64,000 nt of DNA from Caulobacter sp. FWC2 (GTDB taxonomy: Bacteria; Pseudomonadota; Alphaproteobacteria; Caulobacterales; Caulobacteraceae): NCBI RefSeq assembly GCF_002742625.1, contig NZ_PEBF01000001.1, positions 4,278,001-4,342,000 of the forward strand, read 5' to 3'. The notes under the pieces are model-generated. The model was not told the origin of the DNA. It made no database searches and was given only the letters and a program-made list of their open reading frames with translations. Position numbers and translations under genes: made by a program. Of the stretch, positions 45,118-53,622 are shown piece after piece (the first letter of the stretch is position 1; each line of letters opens with the position of its first letter).

Positions 45118-45873
45118 ATGCGCCTGATACGCAACGTCATGATTTTGTGCGCGGTTCTCCTGACGGCGGCCTGTGGCCCCCAGGCGCCCGCCCCCCAGCC
45201 TAAAGAGAAGAAGGTCGTCGCGAGCGCCGCCGCGCCCGCATCCACCGCCAACGCCGCGAGCCCCGCCGCCGAGTCCGGCGAAGAGGAAGAACACGACGAT
45301 GGCCGGCCTACGGATGAGCAGGGAATGTACGGCTTCTATGGTGAAGTCATGCCCTATCCCCCGCCCATGGGCATAAACGGCGAGACCACGCATTTCGAGC
45401 CGACGTCCACCACGGCGATCGGCTTTACGGGGCCCGTGGTGTTCAGCGGCATCCCCAAGGAGGGCGAACCCACCCAATGGCTGCATATGCAGGCGGCGAA
45501 TGGCCTCGCCTATGATCTTCAGATTGTCGATGGCGGCGGCGTCGAAGCCATTGGAAAGCTCGACTGGAGCAAAATCATGATGCAGCCGGTCGGGATGGAG
45601 GATTACCTAAACGAAAAGGCCGATGACCGAGTCACGGTTGTTTTCGTCTACAAGGTCATGAACGAGCAAGTACCGCCAAAGGCTTTTAATGGCGGACTAT
45701 GTAAGAAGAAGACGGGATATATTGCTCTAACCGCGAGCCATGCGGTCAACTATATCACTGTCGCCGCCTTTAGTCCGGGGCCGTGGCCCCCAAAGGACGA
45801 TTCGACCCTTTGCGGCGCCTTTGCCTACGGCATGACGGAAAAGGACGCCGGGCTCCAAAACGGCATGCGTTGA
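45118..45873 (+). CDS. Putative lipoprotein, lower GC than neighbours
   Basis: The 251-residue product has a lipoprotein signal with the lipobox LTAAC after ILCAVL. A Pro/Ala/Ser and acidic linker (about residues 20-65) follows, then a globular domain containing GMYGFYGEVMPYPP and TEFEP-type beta strands (THFEPTSTTAIGFTG). The C-terminal half includes KVMNEQVPPKAFNGG and a Cys pair. I do not recognise a family. The second half uses more AT-rich codons than flanking genes, which may indicate transfer. The start at 45118 is chosen because it places the signal peptide at the N-terminus; GGAG lies upstream. Confidence 0.68.
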   Translation: MRLIRNVMILCAVLLTAACGPQAPAPQPKEKKVVASAAAPASTANAASPAAESGEEEEHDDGRPTDEQGMYGFYGEVMPYPPPMGINGETTHFEPTSTTAIGFTGPVVFSGIPKEGEPTQWLHMQAANGLAYDLQIVDGGGVEAIGKLDWSKIMMQPVGMEDYLNEKADDRVTVVFVYKVMNEQVPPKAFNGGLCKKKTGYIALTASHAVNYITVAAFSPGPWPPKDDSTLCGAFAYGMTEKDAGLQNGMR

Positions 45874-46028
45874 GTCCGCTTCGCGGCCTGGCGCACGGCT
45901 GTGGCGCGCTCGACCGCTCATGCTGTCTGGCCGCTCGAGGCGGAGGCGAACAAGCGCTCGCTCTTGCGAAGCAGACCCCGCATGAGCCATGTTCACGGCC
46001 GCCTTGGGGCGCGAGGGAAGAGTAGTCC

Positions 46029-46469
46029 ATGACCGTTAGCGACCCAGATTGGCGCGCGCCGGTCGATCCGCCGACGCCGGTGACCCCGGTTCCGTTCGGC
46101 AAGCCCTGGAGCATCTGGGCCTGGGGCGGCCTGATCTCAAGCGCGGGCCTGGCCCTGGCCGTGGCGCCGCGTCCGGTGCTGACCCTGCTGCACGCCCCTG
46201 TCGAGACCGCGTCCCTCCCCTGGGTGCGATTCGTCGGCCTCGTCCTGCTCGCCTACGCCATGGGCTATCATGTCGCCGGCTGGACCGGGCAGCGCACCTA
46301 TATGCGAGCCTCGGTGGTGCTGCGGGTGTTCTCGGTGGTCGTAATCGGCGCCTTCGTCCTGCTGGACTGGCTGCCCAAGGCCTGGCTGGCGGTAGGCCTG
46401 GCCGACTTCGCCGGCGCGGTGTGGACGACGCTGGAACTGCGCTGGCGACCGAAGCCGAAGGCGGCGTAG
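46029..46469 (+). CDS. Four-helix membrane protein, unknown function
   Basis: The 146-residue protein has a Pro-rich N-terminus and about four membrane helices: WAWGGLISSAGLALAVA, WVRFVGLVLLAYAMGYHVAG, ASVVLRVFSVVVIGAFVLLD and WLAVGLADFAGAVWTTLEL. It ends with a basic tail. I do not recognise a family. It lies in the block that separates the J-domain gene from cobS. An in-frame start with weak ribosome binding site is used. Confidence 0.65.
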   Translation: MTVSDPDWRAPVDPPTPVTPVPFGKPWSIWAWGGLISSAGLALAVAPRPVLTLLHAPVETASLPWVRFVGLVLLAYAMGYHVAGWTGQRTYMRASVVLRVFSVVVIGAFVLLDWLPKAWLAVGLADFAGAVWTTLELRWRPKPKAA

Positions 46470-46555
46470 GCGCGCCGCGCGCCTGGCATTAAAAATCCTT
46501 CAGTTGTGGTGATCGGCGCGGGACGCCATGGCTGCGCTATTCGAGGGGTGACGTC

Positions 46556-48094
46556 TTGCGTATTGTGTTCCTGCTTCTGGCGCTGCTCGGCGCCCCGTCC
46601 TTGGCGGCCGCCGACTCGAACTTCAAGCGCATCAATCCGCCGGGGCCGTACGCGGTCGGCCTGCGCGTCGTCGAGCAATATGACTTCGCCCGAGGCTATC
46701 GCGGGGCCACTGATCCGCTGACGGGCAAGCCCGTGACCGGCGAGCGGGCGCGGCCGATCCAGACCCTGATCTGGTATCCGGCGGCCAAGGGCTCGGGCCG
46801 CGGCGTGACGGTCGAGGACTACGTCAAGCTCGGCGCCACCGCCGACGACTTCGAACGCCCGCCCGCCGAGCGCGCGGCGCTGGAGGCCAAGTTCGTCCGC
46901 GCCCGCGTCGCAGTGCTGTCGCCGGAGCGAGCCAAGGCCGAGCTGGCCGCGCCGATGCGGGCCCGGCGCGACGCCACGGCCGCGGCGGGCAAGTTCCCGG
47001 TCGTGATCTACGCGCCCAGCTTCAACGCCGAGGCCTATGAGAACGCCGACCTCTGCGAATATCTGGCCAGCCAGGGCTATCTGGTCATCGCCAGCCCCAG
47101 CTTCGGCCAGGCCTCGCGCGGCATGACGACCGAGCTGGAGGGCGTCGAGACCCAGGTCGGCGATATCGAATTCCTGATCGGCTACGCCCACGGCCTGCCC
47201 CAGGCCGACATGAGTCGCCTGGCCGTGGCCGGCTACAGCTGGGGCGGCCTGGCCAATGTCATGGCCGCCGCCAAGGACAGCCGCATCGGCGCCCTGGTCG
47301 CGCTGGACGGCTCGGTGCGCTACTGGCCCGAGACCATCAAGCAGTCGCGGTTCCTGACCCCCGCGCGCGTCACCGCGCCCATGCTGTACGTCGCCGCCGC
47401 GCCCAAGCCGGTCGAGGAACAGGCGGTCGACGTGAACAAGGACACCAGCTTCCTCGCCAAGATGAAGTACGCCGACCTCTACAAGGTCACCCTCTATCCG
47501 TACGTCCATTCCAACTTCTCGGTGATGTTCGACCAGCGGCTGGCCGCCGAGTACGGCGACTACGACAAGGACGAGCTGTCGGTCGCCAACGGCTGGGTCG
47601 AGACCTATGTCCGCCGTTTCCTGGACGCCTATCTCAAGGGCGACGCCGCCGGCCGCGCCTTCCTGGACACCCCGGTCGCCAAGACCGGCGCGCCGCGCCA
47701 CCTGCTGGCCCTCGACGTCGCCAAGGCCCAGGGCGCGCCGCCGACCCAGGCCGCCTTCGCCGCCGAGCTGAACCGCGTCGGCTTCGACAAGGCCCAGGCC
47801 ACCTATCAGGCGTTCAGGAGCCGCGACGGCGACTTCGCCATCGACGAGACCGAGATGAACCGCTGGGGCTATCAGCTGCTGGGCAACGGCGACACCCGCG
47901 CGGCCGTGGCGATCCTGAAGTTGAACCAGGAACTGCACGCCGACAGCTGGAACGCGTCCGACAGCCTGGGCGAAGCCTACGCCGCCGCCGGCGACAAGAC
48001 GCGCGCCATCGCGGCCTATCGCCAGTCGCTCGTGCTGAATCCCAAGAACACCAATGGTGTCACGCAGCTGAAGGCTCTGGGCGCGACGCCCTGA
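46556..48094 (+). CDS. Secreted alpha/beta hydrolase with C-terminal TPR-like tail
   Basis: The 512-residue product has a signal peptide (MRIVFLLLALLGAPSLAAAD) and an alpha/beta hydrolase domain: TLIWYPAAKGSG, FPVVIYAPSFNAEAYENADL, and the nucleophile elbow AGYSWGG. The C-terminal 80 residues form TPR-like helices (RAAVAILKLNQELHADSWNASDSLGEAY..., RAIAAYRQSLVLNPKN). It resembles dienelactone hydrolase-like secreted enzymes; the substrate is unknown. The start is a TTG with GAGGGG upstream. Its last 35 bases overlap the end of the convergent PAP2 gene. Confidence 0.82.
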   Translation: MRIVFLLLALLGAPSLAAADSNFKRINPPGPYAVGLRVVEQYDFARGYRGATDPLTGKPVTGERARPIQTLIWYPAAKGSGRGVTVEDYVKLGATADDFERPPAERAALEAKFVRARVAVLSPERAKAELAAPMRARRDATAAAGKFPVVIYAPSFNAEAYENADLCEYLASQGYLVIASPSFGQASRGMTTELEGVETQVGDIEFLIGYAHGLPQADMSRLAVAGYSWGGLANVMAAAKDSRIGALVALDGSVRYWPETIKQSRFLTPARVTAPMLYVAAAPKPVEEQAVDVNKDTSFLAKMKYADLYKVTLYPYVHSNFSVMFDQRLAAEYGDYDKDELSVANGWVETYVRRFLDAYLKGDAAGRAFLDTPVAKTGAPRHLLALDVAKAQGAPPTQAAFAAELNRVGFDKAQATYQAFRSRDGDFAIDETEMNRWGYQLLGNGDTRAAVAILKLNQELHADSWNASDSLGEAYAAAGDKTRAIAAYRQSLVLNPKNTNGVTQLKALGATP

Positions 48095-48785
48095 GCCCGA
48101 ACCGCCGCTGCACGAAGAAGGCCGCCAGCCAGCAGGCCATGGCCCAGGCCGCGCCCATGCACCATCCGGCCAGGACGTCGCTGGCCCAGTGGACGCCCAG
48201 ATAGACACGGCTGAGGCCGACCAGCAGGCTGACCAGCACGGCCGCGCCGATCGCCAGAACCTTGACCCGCCGCCGGTCGGCGAAGCGCGCGGCCAGCACG
48301 CCCAGGGTCAGGAACACCACGGCCGACAGCATGGCGTGGCCCGACGGGAAGCTGGCATTGACCGCCTCGACCGCGCGATAGACCAGATCCGGCCGCTCCC
48401 GCCCGAAGATCAGCTTCAGCGTCTGGCTGATCGCCAGTCCTCCGCCGGCGCCCGCGAGCAGCAGCAGCCCCTCGCTCCAGCGGCGCAGGGACGCCAGCAG
48501 GGCGAAGGCCAGCAGGATGATCAGGCCCAGCACCGTCACCGAGCCCAAGGCGGTGATGTCGGCGGCGGCGATGTGCAGCCATCCGGGTCCGACCAGTTCA
48601 TGCGGCTGGCCATCGACGCGCAGGGCCTCCAGCACCGAAAGATCCAGCGCCCGGGTTTCGCCCTCCGCCACTTCATCGGCGATCGATAGGAAGCCCCAGG
48701 CGCCCAGCGCGGCCACCAGCAGAGCCGAGGTGGCGCCCAGCTCGCGGCGCGCGGCGGACAGCAAGGCGGCAAAGTCGATACGCAT
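48060..48785 (-). CDS. PAP2-superfamily phosphatase (membrane-bound)
   Basis: The 241-residue protein has five or six membrane helices and the three-part PAP2 signature: KLIFGRERPD, then PSGHAML, then SRVYLGVHWASDVLAG with the catalytic histidine. It probably dephosphorylates lipid phosphates such as undecaprenyl pyrophosphate or phosphatidic acid. The start used is ATG 48783-48785; an in-frame GTG at 48809 would add eight residues. It overlaps the convergent hydrolase gene by 35 bp. Confidence 0.9.
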   Translation of the reverse strand: MRIDFAALLSAARRELGATSALLVAALGAWGFLSIADEVAEGETRALDLSVLEALRVDGQPHELVGPGWLHIAAADITALGSVTVLGLIILLAFALLASLRRWSEGLLLLAGAGGGLAISQTLKLIFGRERPDLVYRAVEAVNASFPSGHAMLSAVVFLTLGVLAARFADRRRVKVLAIGAAVLVSLLVGLSRVYLGVHWASDVLAGWCMGAAWAMACWLAAFFVQRRFGLRASRPEPSAA

Positions 48786-48921
48786 CAAACGGATAGCTCC
48801 TAACAACACCTTGGCGTCATAACATTTCCCAAATGAAACATGAACTTAAGCTGAGTGGAGCCGTTCATGCCGGGACTAGGTCGAGCAGCCTAGGCTGTTC
48901 TCACCTTCAAGGAGACCCGAT

Positions 48922-49308
48922 ATGAAACGTCTTATCACCGCTTCGCTCGCCGTTCTGATGCTGGCCGGCGGCGCCAGCGCCGCCTCGGCGCAGGACTATC
49001 GCCGCGACCACAATAACAATGGCCGCTATGACGCCCGCGACCGCTCCTACGAGCAAGGCCGCCACGATCAGGCCCGCGCCGAGGACCGTCGTGACCGCCG
49101 CGACGACCGCCGTGAGTACCGCCGCTGGGCCAAGGGCCAACGTCTGGACCAACGCTATCGCGGCAACACCTACTATGTCAGCGACTACCGCGCCCGCGGT
49201 CTGCGCCAGCCGCCGCGCGGCTATCGCTGGCAGCGCGTGAACGACCAATACGTCCTGGCCGCCGTCGCCACGGGCCTGATCGCCTCGGTGATCATCGCCA
49301 ACCGCTAA
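48922..49308 (+). CDS. RcnB-like small secreted protein
   Basis: The 128-residue product has a signal peptide (KRLITASLAVLMLAGGASAA) and a strongly basic, acidic and Tyr-rich middle (EDRRDRRDDRREYRRW). The RcnB-type C-terminal domain follows: YYVSDYRARGLRQPPRGYRW, VNDQYVLAAVATGLIASVI. RcnB is a periplasmic protein linked to nickel and cobalt efflux in E. coli; other members have unknown roles. Its position just before cobS (cobaltochelatase) is suggestive but may be coincidence. Confidence 0.85.
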   Translation: MKRLITASLAVLMLAGGASAASAQDYRRDHNNNGRYDARDRSYEQGRHDQARAEDRRDRRDDRREYRRWAKGQRLDQRYRGNTYYVSDYRARGLRQPPRGYRWQRVNDQYVLAAVATGLIASVIIANR

Positions 49309-49323
49309 AAAAATGGGTCTCGA

Positions 49324-49348
49324 GGGGGCGTCGCGTGGCGGCGCCCCC
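49324..49348. terminator. GC-rich hairpin after the RcnB-like gene
   Basis: GGGGGCG (49324-49330) and CGCCCCC (49342-49348) form a 7-bp stem soon after the stop codon at 49308. No T tract follows, so it is a weak terminator candidate, 37 bp before cobS. Confidence 0.4.
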
Positions 49349-49384
49349 TTCCCCTACCCTACGTCATGGCGGTAATCGGGTGAC

Positions 49385-50395
49385 ATGCCCGAGTTCGCCG
49401 ACACCAGCTCCGCCGCCGATCCGCTGATCACCCTGGTCCCCGACAAGTGGGTGACGCTCCGCGACGCGTTCGGCGTGGACAGCGACATGAAGGTTCCGGC
49501 CTTCTCGCACCGCGACCCGCACGTCCCCGAGATCGACACGGCCTACAAGTTCGATCCGCAGACGACGAAGGCCATCTGCGCCGGCTTCGCCAAGGATCGC
49601 CGCGTGATGGTCCAGGGCTATCACGGCACCGGCAAGTCGACCCACATCGAGCAGATCGCCGCGCGCCTGAACTGGCCGCTGGTCCGCGTGAACCTGGACA
49701 GCCACGTCTCGCGCATCGACTTGGTCGGCAAGGACGCGATCGTCCTGAAGGAAGGCAAGCAGGTCACCGAATTCCGCGAAGGGATCCTGCCCTGGGCCCT
49801 GCAGCGCCCGATCGCCCTGGTGTTCGACGAATATGACGCCGGCCGTCCGGACGTGATGTTCGTGATTCAGCGGGTGCTGGAAGCCGGCGGCAAGCTGACG
49901 CTGCTGGACCAGAACCGCGTCATCCGCGCCAATCCGTATTTCCGGCTGTTCTCGACGACCAACACCATCGGTCTGGGCGACACCACGGGCCTCTATCACG
50001 GCACCCAGCAGATCAACCAAGGACAGATGGACCGCTGGTCGATCGTGACGACGCTCAACTACCTGGAGCACGACGTCGAGGCCGCCATCGTGCTGGCCAA
50101 GAACCCGTCGTACGACACCGCCGAAGGCAAGCGCACCCTGGCCGCCATGGTCCGCGTCGCCGACATGACCCGCAACGCCTTCATGAACGGCGACATCTCG
50201 ACCGTCATGAGCCCGCGCACGGTGATCACCTGGGCCCAGAACGCCGAGATCTTCGACAACGACGTGGCCCTGGCCTTCCGCCTGACCTTCCTGAACAAGT
50301 GCGACGAACTGGAACGCCCCACGGTGGCCGAGTTCTTCCAGCGCGCGTTCGGCACGGATCTCCCGGAAAGCGCGGCGCGGGTGAAGGTGGCCTGA
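49385..50395 (+). CDS. cobS: CobS, cobaltochelatase subunit (AAA+)
   Basis: The 336-residue protein is the AAA+ ATPase of the aerobic cobaltochelatase that inserts Co into hydrogenobyrinic acid a,c-diamide in cobalamin synthesis. The Walker A motif GYHGTGKST lies at residues 78-86; a Walker B-like LVFDEYDAG and the sensor region [18 protein letters not shown] follow. It normally works with CobT, and CobT is not the next gene here; a secreted protein starts one base after its stop. In many relatives CobS follows directly after the BolA/J-domain pair, which here lies 4.4 kb upstream. Confidence 0.95.
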   Translation: MPEFADTSSAADPLITLVPDKWVTLRDAFGVDSDMKVPAFSHRDPHVPEIDTAYKFDPQTTKAICAGFAKDRRVMVQGYHGTGKSTHIEQIAARLNWPLVRVNLDSHVSRIDLVGKDAIVLKEGKQVTEFREGILPWALQRPIALVFDEYDAGRPDVMFVIQRVLEAGGKLTLLDQNRVIRANPYFRLFSTTNTIGLGDTTGLYHGTQQINQGQMDRWSIVTTLNYLEHDVEAAIVLAKNPSYDTAEGKRTLAAMVRVADMTRNAFMNGDISTVMSPRTVITWAQNAEIFDNDVALAFRLTFLNKCDELERPTVAEFFQRAFGTDLPESAARVKVA

Positions 50396-50396
50396 C

Positions 50397-51416
50397 GTGA
50401 ATCTCCGATTCGCAGCGATGCTTATGCTCGCTGCGATCGGAGGTCTTGCTACCAACGCCCGGGCTTGCACGCCGGCCTATAAGCCGCCGCCGTCGGAGAA
50501 GGAGCAGCGCCGGATCAGCGCCGAGTACGCGCGACTGGCCGCCTCGCCGCGATTGGCGGCGCTGGTGGCCAAGGCCACGGACATCTCGGTCGCCCACGTG
50601 GCCAGCCGGTCCCGCGCTCCGCTGACGGACATTCCCAAGGGCTATAGGGACGGCGTGAAGTGGCGCGGCCCCGCACTGCTGCCCGTCCGCTACGTCTTCG
50701 CCGTGGATCGCGTCCTGAAGGGCCGCACCGGCAAGACCCTGGCCGCGAAGCCTCCCATCGAGTTGGCCGAGGATTTCCGGGTCCGGTCCTGGATGGTCAA
50801 GGCCACGGGCGAAGCCGAAGACATGTCCGCGCCAAGGAGCGCGCGCGATTTCTGGCACGACCTGTCGACGCCCTTCGCCCAGAATGAGGGCGGACCGGGC
50901 GATTGCAGCGTCCAATGGTCGTACGGGGTCCGAACCTCATACCTGATCGTACGCGACGCGCAGCAGCGCTTCCTGGCCGCCATTCCGCTAAAGTCGAAGG
51001 ACATCTTGCCAGCCCTGGTAGCGCGCTTAGTCGCCGCGCCTGGCGAGCCTTATCCCTACAGGCCGGATCTCAAGACATATCTTCGCCTGGACGGCTCCCT
51101 GCTGCGCGTCCGCCTGACGGACTGCAGCCGCGAGCCCAAGGCCAGGGTGCTAGAGGTCCTATCCCCCTCCCGAGCGCCAGCCCGTTCGCCCGACAAGGAC
51201 GAGGAGATCTGGCTCTTCAGCATCATACCCGCCATCGACGCCGCCGCCTGCCGGGCGGGCTCCGAGTACATCCTGGACGGGTGGCCCTACTCAGCGCGCT
51301 TGCATCGCATTGACCAGCAGACGGTCACGTTCGAGGATCACTGGATGCAGCTACGTATCGCCGGCGACAAGCGCGTTTCCCTCGACCATCTGCGCGCCCT
51401 GACCGCGAAGCCCTAA
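50397..51416 (+). CDS. Secreted protein of unknown function, tightly linked to cobS
   Basis: The 339-residue product begins with a GTG one base after the cobS stop. A signal peptide (MNLRFAAMLMLAAIGGLATN) ends before Cys24 (ARACTPAYKPPP). The mature part has VAHVASRSRAPLTD near its start, a central region with GDCSVQWSYGVRTSYLIVRD, and a C-terminal part with ILDGWPYSARLHRID. Five or so cysteines could form disulphides. I do not recognise a family. The close linkage suggests co-transcription with cobS, although a periplasmic protein is not an expected partner of cobaltochelatase. Confidence 0.7.
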   Translation: MNLRFAAMLMLAAIGGLATNARACTPAYKPPPSEKEQRRISAEYARLAASPRLAALVAKATDISVAHVASRSRAPLTDIPKGYRDGVKWRGPALLPVRYVFAVDRVLKGRTGKTLAAKPPIELAEDFRVRSWMVKATGEAEDMSAPRSARDFWHDLSTPFAQNEGGPGDCSVQWSYGVRTSYLIVRDAQQRFLAAIPLKSKDILPALVARLVAAPGEPYPYRPDLKTYLRLDGSLLRVRLTDCSREPKARVLEVLSPSRAPARSPDKDEEIWLFSIIPAIDAAACRAGSEYILDGWPYSARLHRIDQQTVTFEDHWMQLRIAGDKRVSLDHLRALTAKP

Positions 51417-51739
51417 GCCGCCCGCGGCGTGATCTTATCCAACTCCGCGCCCATCTTCCGCTTCTGCTCCATTAGGTCGTAGCTATTCTGCAAACGCAGA
51501 AAGAACCCTTCCGACATCCCCCAATAGCGCGAAAGGCGCAGGTCAGTGTCGGCGGTGACGGCGCGCTTTCCGAGCACGATCTCGTTGATCCGTCGTGGCG
51601 GCACGCCAATAGCGCGCGCCAAGGCGTTCTGGCTCATGCCTATAGGCTTGAGAAACTCCTCCAGCAGGATGTCGCCAGCGGTCGGATTGGGCAGCCAATC
51701 TCTAGGATCGATCTCAATGGTAGTCGCAGATTTCGACAT
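51413..51739 (-). CDS. higA: HigA-type antitoxin (HTH Xre family)
   Basis: The 108-residue protein has the HigA helix-turn-helix: PTAGDILLEEFLKPIGMSQN, then ALARAIGVPPRRINEIVLGK, and the conserved TADTDLRLSRYWGMSEGFFL. It should neutralise the adjacent toxin and repress their promoter. The start at 51739 lies inside the end of higB (26-bp overlap); ATG 51748, with GGATGG nearby, is an alternative. The order toxin then antitoxin is typical for higBA. Its stop codon overlaps the end of the convergent secreted-protein gene. Confidence 0.92.
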   Translation of the reverse strand: MSKSATTIEIDPRDWLPNPTAGDILLEEFLKPIGMSQNALARAIGVPPRRINEIVLGKRAVTADTDLRLSRYWGMSEGFFLRLQNSYDLMEQKRKMGAELDKITPRAA

Positions 51740-51995
51740 CGTAGGCATGTCCATCCATCCAGCGGAAACAAATCCGCCATTGATGATTGATCCGGATCGA
51801 GTGTTGCCCCTCGCGGTCTCCCAGCAACGCCTCCAACCGATTGCCGGGCGGCGAGCGCAAGTCCTCCACCAGCTCCGCCGCGTCCAGCGAACGCAGCTTC
51901 CGAAGAGCCGAGGCCTGGATCTCACCAGGCAACCGACGCGAACGCCCACCATCCCAGATGAGCTGGGTTTCGCGACTGGCGAAACTTCGGATCAT
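51714..51995 (-). CDS. higB: HigB-type toxin (RelE/ParE superfamily mRNA endonuclease)
   Basis: This 93-residue protein contains the HigB hallmarks: RSFASRETQLIWDG near the start, RLPGEIQASALRKLRSLDAA, DLRSPPGNRLEALLGDREGQ, and the C-terminal SIRINHQWRICFRW and VEICDYH. It is expected to cleave translated mRNA at the ribosome when not bound by HigA. The ATG at 51993-51995 gives the usual N-terminus; an earlier in-frame TTG exists. A perfect 16-bp palindrome sits just upstream at 52011-52026. Confidence 0.93.
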   Translation of the reverse strand: MIRSFASRETQLIWDGGRSRRLPGEIQASALRKLRSLDAAELVEDLRSPPGNRLEALLGDREGQHSIRINHQWRICFRWMDGHAYDVEICDYH

Positions 51996-52010
51996 TTCGA
52001 GCAACCATAA

Positions 52011-52026
52011 CGCATAACGTTATGCG
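52011..52026. promoter_or_regulatory. Operator of the higBA pair (16-bp perfect palindrome)
   Basis: CGCATAACGTTATGCG is a perfect palindrome starting 16 bp upstream of the higB start. The half-site CATAACG is repeated once more at 52006-52012. This fits binding of the HigA antitoxin dimer for autoregulation. The surrounding 100 bp are AT-rich compared with the rest of the window. Confidence 0.75.
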
Positions 52027-52199
52027 GATCAAACATGGGCAATTATGAAACTACCTCTATGATAGATTAACAATACTATAGCTTGCATATGGTGCGATAG
52101 ACGCAGACGCCCGCTCGCTGCATGATCCGACAAGACTCGCGATCCGGAACCCCCTCCCCTGGCGGCCCGTTCACCTGCGACGCTTCACGGAGACGACCC

Positions 52200-52445
52200 A
52201 TGACCGACCTCACCTACATCATCGTCGAGCACGACGGCGGCTGGGCCTACAAGGTGGGCGACACCTTCTCCGAGACCTTTCCCAGCCATGACGCGGCGCT
52301 GAAGGCGGCCCAGCGCGCGGCCGGCGAGCAACGCGCCCCGGGCGAGACCGAAGGCATCACTTACGAGGACAAGAACGCCGTCTGGCATCAGGAAGTGGCG
52401 TCGGGCGACGACCGGCCCACGACCCACGTCAAGGACAGCCAGTAG
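52200..52445 (+). CDS. DUF2188-like small protein
   Basis: The 81-residue product begins MTDLTYIIVEHDGGWAYKVG, followed by FSETFPSHDAALKAAQRAAGEQ and a beta strand ITYEDKNAVWHQEV. The Y-x-I-V-x-H-D-G-G-W pattern and later helix match DUF2188-type proteins of unknown role. GGAGACGACCC lies directly before the ATG, the same site as before the YegP-type gene at 420. The start at 52200 is chosen over an upstream in-frame start at 52122. Confidence 0.8.
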   Translation: MTDLTYIIVEHDGGWAYKVGDTFSETFPSHDAALKAAQRAAGEQRAPGETEGITYEDKNAVWHQEVASGDDRPTTHVKDSQ

Positions 52446-52576
52446 GCGCGACATCTCGTCACGGGCGCCCGTTTCGGCGGCCGTGACGACCCGGGCCAAG
52501 GCCCCGTTCTGAAATCGGCCCCGATCTTGCGGGATGGAGCTTCCTGAAGCCCATTTTGAGACAAAGGTCGCCGCCG

Positions 52577-53143
52577 ATGTTCGCCAAGAAGAAAGAGACC
52601 GCCGCGCCGCTCGCCGTGGCTCCGCTGGATCAAGGCCGCGCCGCCGCGCCGCAGCCCCAGCCGCAACAGACGCAGGCCGCCCCTGCGCCGGTGCGTCCGA
52701 AGCCGATCTCGATGTTCGGCCAGGGCCTGACCATTCGTGGCGACGTGATCGGCGACATCGAGGTGCATCTCGACTGCGTGGTGCTGGGCGATGTGAAGGT
52801 GGGCAAGCTGATCGTGGGTCCGAACGCCCGCGTCGAGGGTTCGCTCGTCGCTCAGGCGATGGAGATCCACGGCCTGGTGATCGGCACGGTGACGGCCCAG
52901 TCCGTGCGCCTGCACGGCACCGCTCGCGTCGATGGCGACATCACCCACGAGCAACTGGCCATGGAGACCGGCGCCCAGTTCCAGGGCCGCAGCCTGAAGT
53001 TCCGCCGTCCGGCGCCGCCGCAGGCCCAGCCCGTCCAGGCTCAGCCCCCCCAAGCTCAGCCCCAAGCCTACGCGCAGCCGGCCCCGCAACCGGCGACGCC
53101 GCCGTCCGCCTCGCAGATGCCGTACAGCCAGGTCGCCCACTAG
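52577..53143 (+). CDS. Bactofilin
   Basis: The 188-residue protein has a short N-terminal Lys and Pro/Gln region, then a bactofilin beta-helix core (about residues 48-140). The core shows repeated hydrophobic-Gly-Asp motifs: GLTIRGDVIGDIEVHLDCVV, GDVKVGKLIVGPNARVEG, and HGLVIGTVTAQSVRLHGTARVDGDI. The C-terminal 45 residues are rich in Pro, Gln and Ala. Bactofilins are polymerising cytoskeletal proteins; in Caulobacter BacA and BacB recruit cell wall enzymes to the stalk base. The length fits this group. AAAGGT lies upstream of the ATG. Confidence 0.93.
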   Translation: MFAKKKETAAPLAVAPLDQGRAAAPQPQPQQTQAAPAPVRPKPISMFGQGLTIRGDVIGDIEVHLDCVVLGDVKVGKLIVGPNARVEGSLVAQAMEIHGLVIGTVTAQSVRLHGTARVDGDITHEQLAMETGAQFQGRSLKFRRPAPPQAQPVQAQPPQAQPQAYAQPAPQPATPPSASQMPYSQVAH

Positions 53144-53300
53144 AGCCTGTCAGGTCCACCCCATCGACCGTCGCGCCGCCTGTGGCGCGTCGGTCACGCG
53201 GCCACGCTTTCGCGCCAAACCGTCGGAACGCTGACGCTAAGCCAGGCTTTGTATTCTCGTGGGCCGGCGCGAACCGGCCCGGATCGAGGAGCCCAAATCC

Positions 53301-53606
53301 ATGGCCGGAAAGCCGTTGAAGATCGTGCCCACCGTCCCCGGCGTGGCGGAACTCTATGACCTGGGGCGCGGTCCCGAGACCACGGCCCAGCGCGTGAAGC
53401 GCCTGCAGAACGAAGCCCGCCTGCTGGCCCGCGAAGAGATCGAGCGGCTGGATCGCGACCTGCGCCGCCTGGCCGAGCAGGCCAAGACGATCGCTGACGG
53501 TGGCGAGGCCTATCCGGCCGGCATCCGTGACCTGGCGAGCCGCATCGGCGTCGACACGGCCCAGCGCGCCGACATCCTGCGCGCCTTGCTGGAACGCTCG
53601 CAGTAG
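53301..53606 (+). CDS. Small helical hypothetical protein
   Basis: The 101-residue product starts MAGKPLKIVPTVPGVAELYD and continues as basic amphipathic helices, RVKRLQNEARLLAREEIERL and DRDLRRLAEQAKTIA. A compact C-terminal helix pair follows: GIRDLASRIGVDTAQRADIL. GAGGAG precedes the ATG. I do not recognise a family. It is convergent with the small gene at 53623, with 16 bp between. Confidence 0.7.
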   Translation: MAGKPLKIVPTVPGVAELYDLGRGPETTAQRVKRLQNEARLLAREEIERLDRDLRRLAEQAKTIADGGEAYPAGIRDLASRIGVDTAQRADILRALLERSQ

Positions 53607-53622
53607 GGCCTAGGCCCGAATT

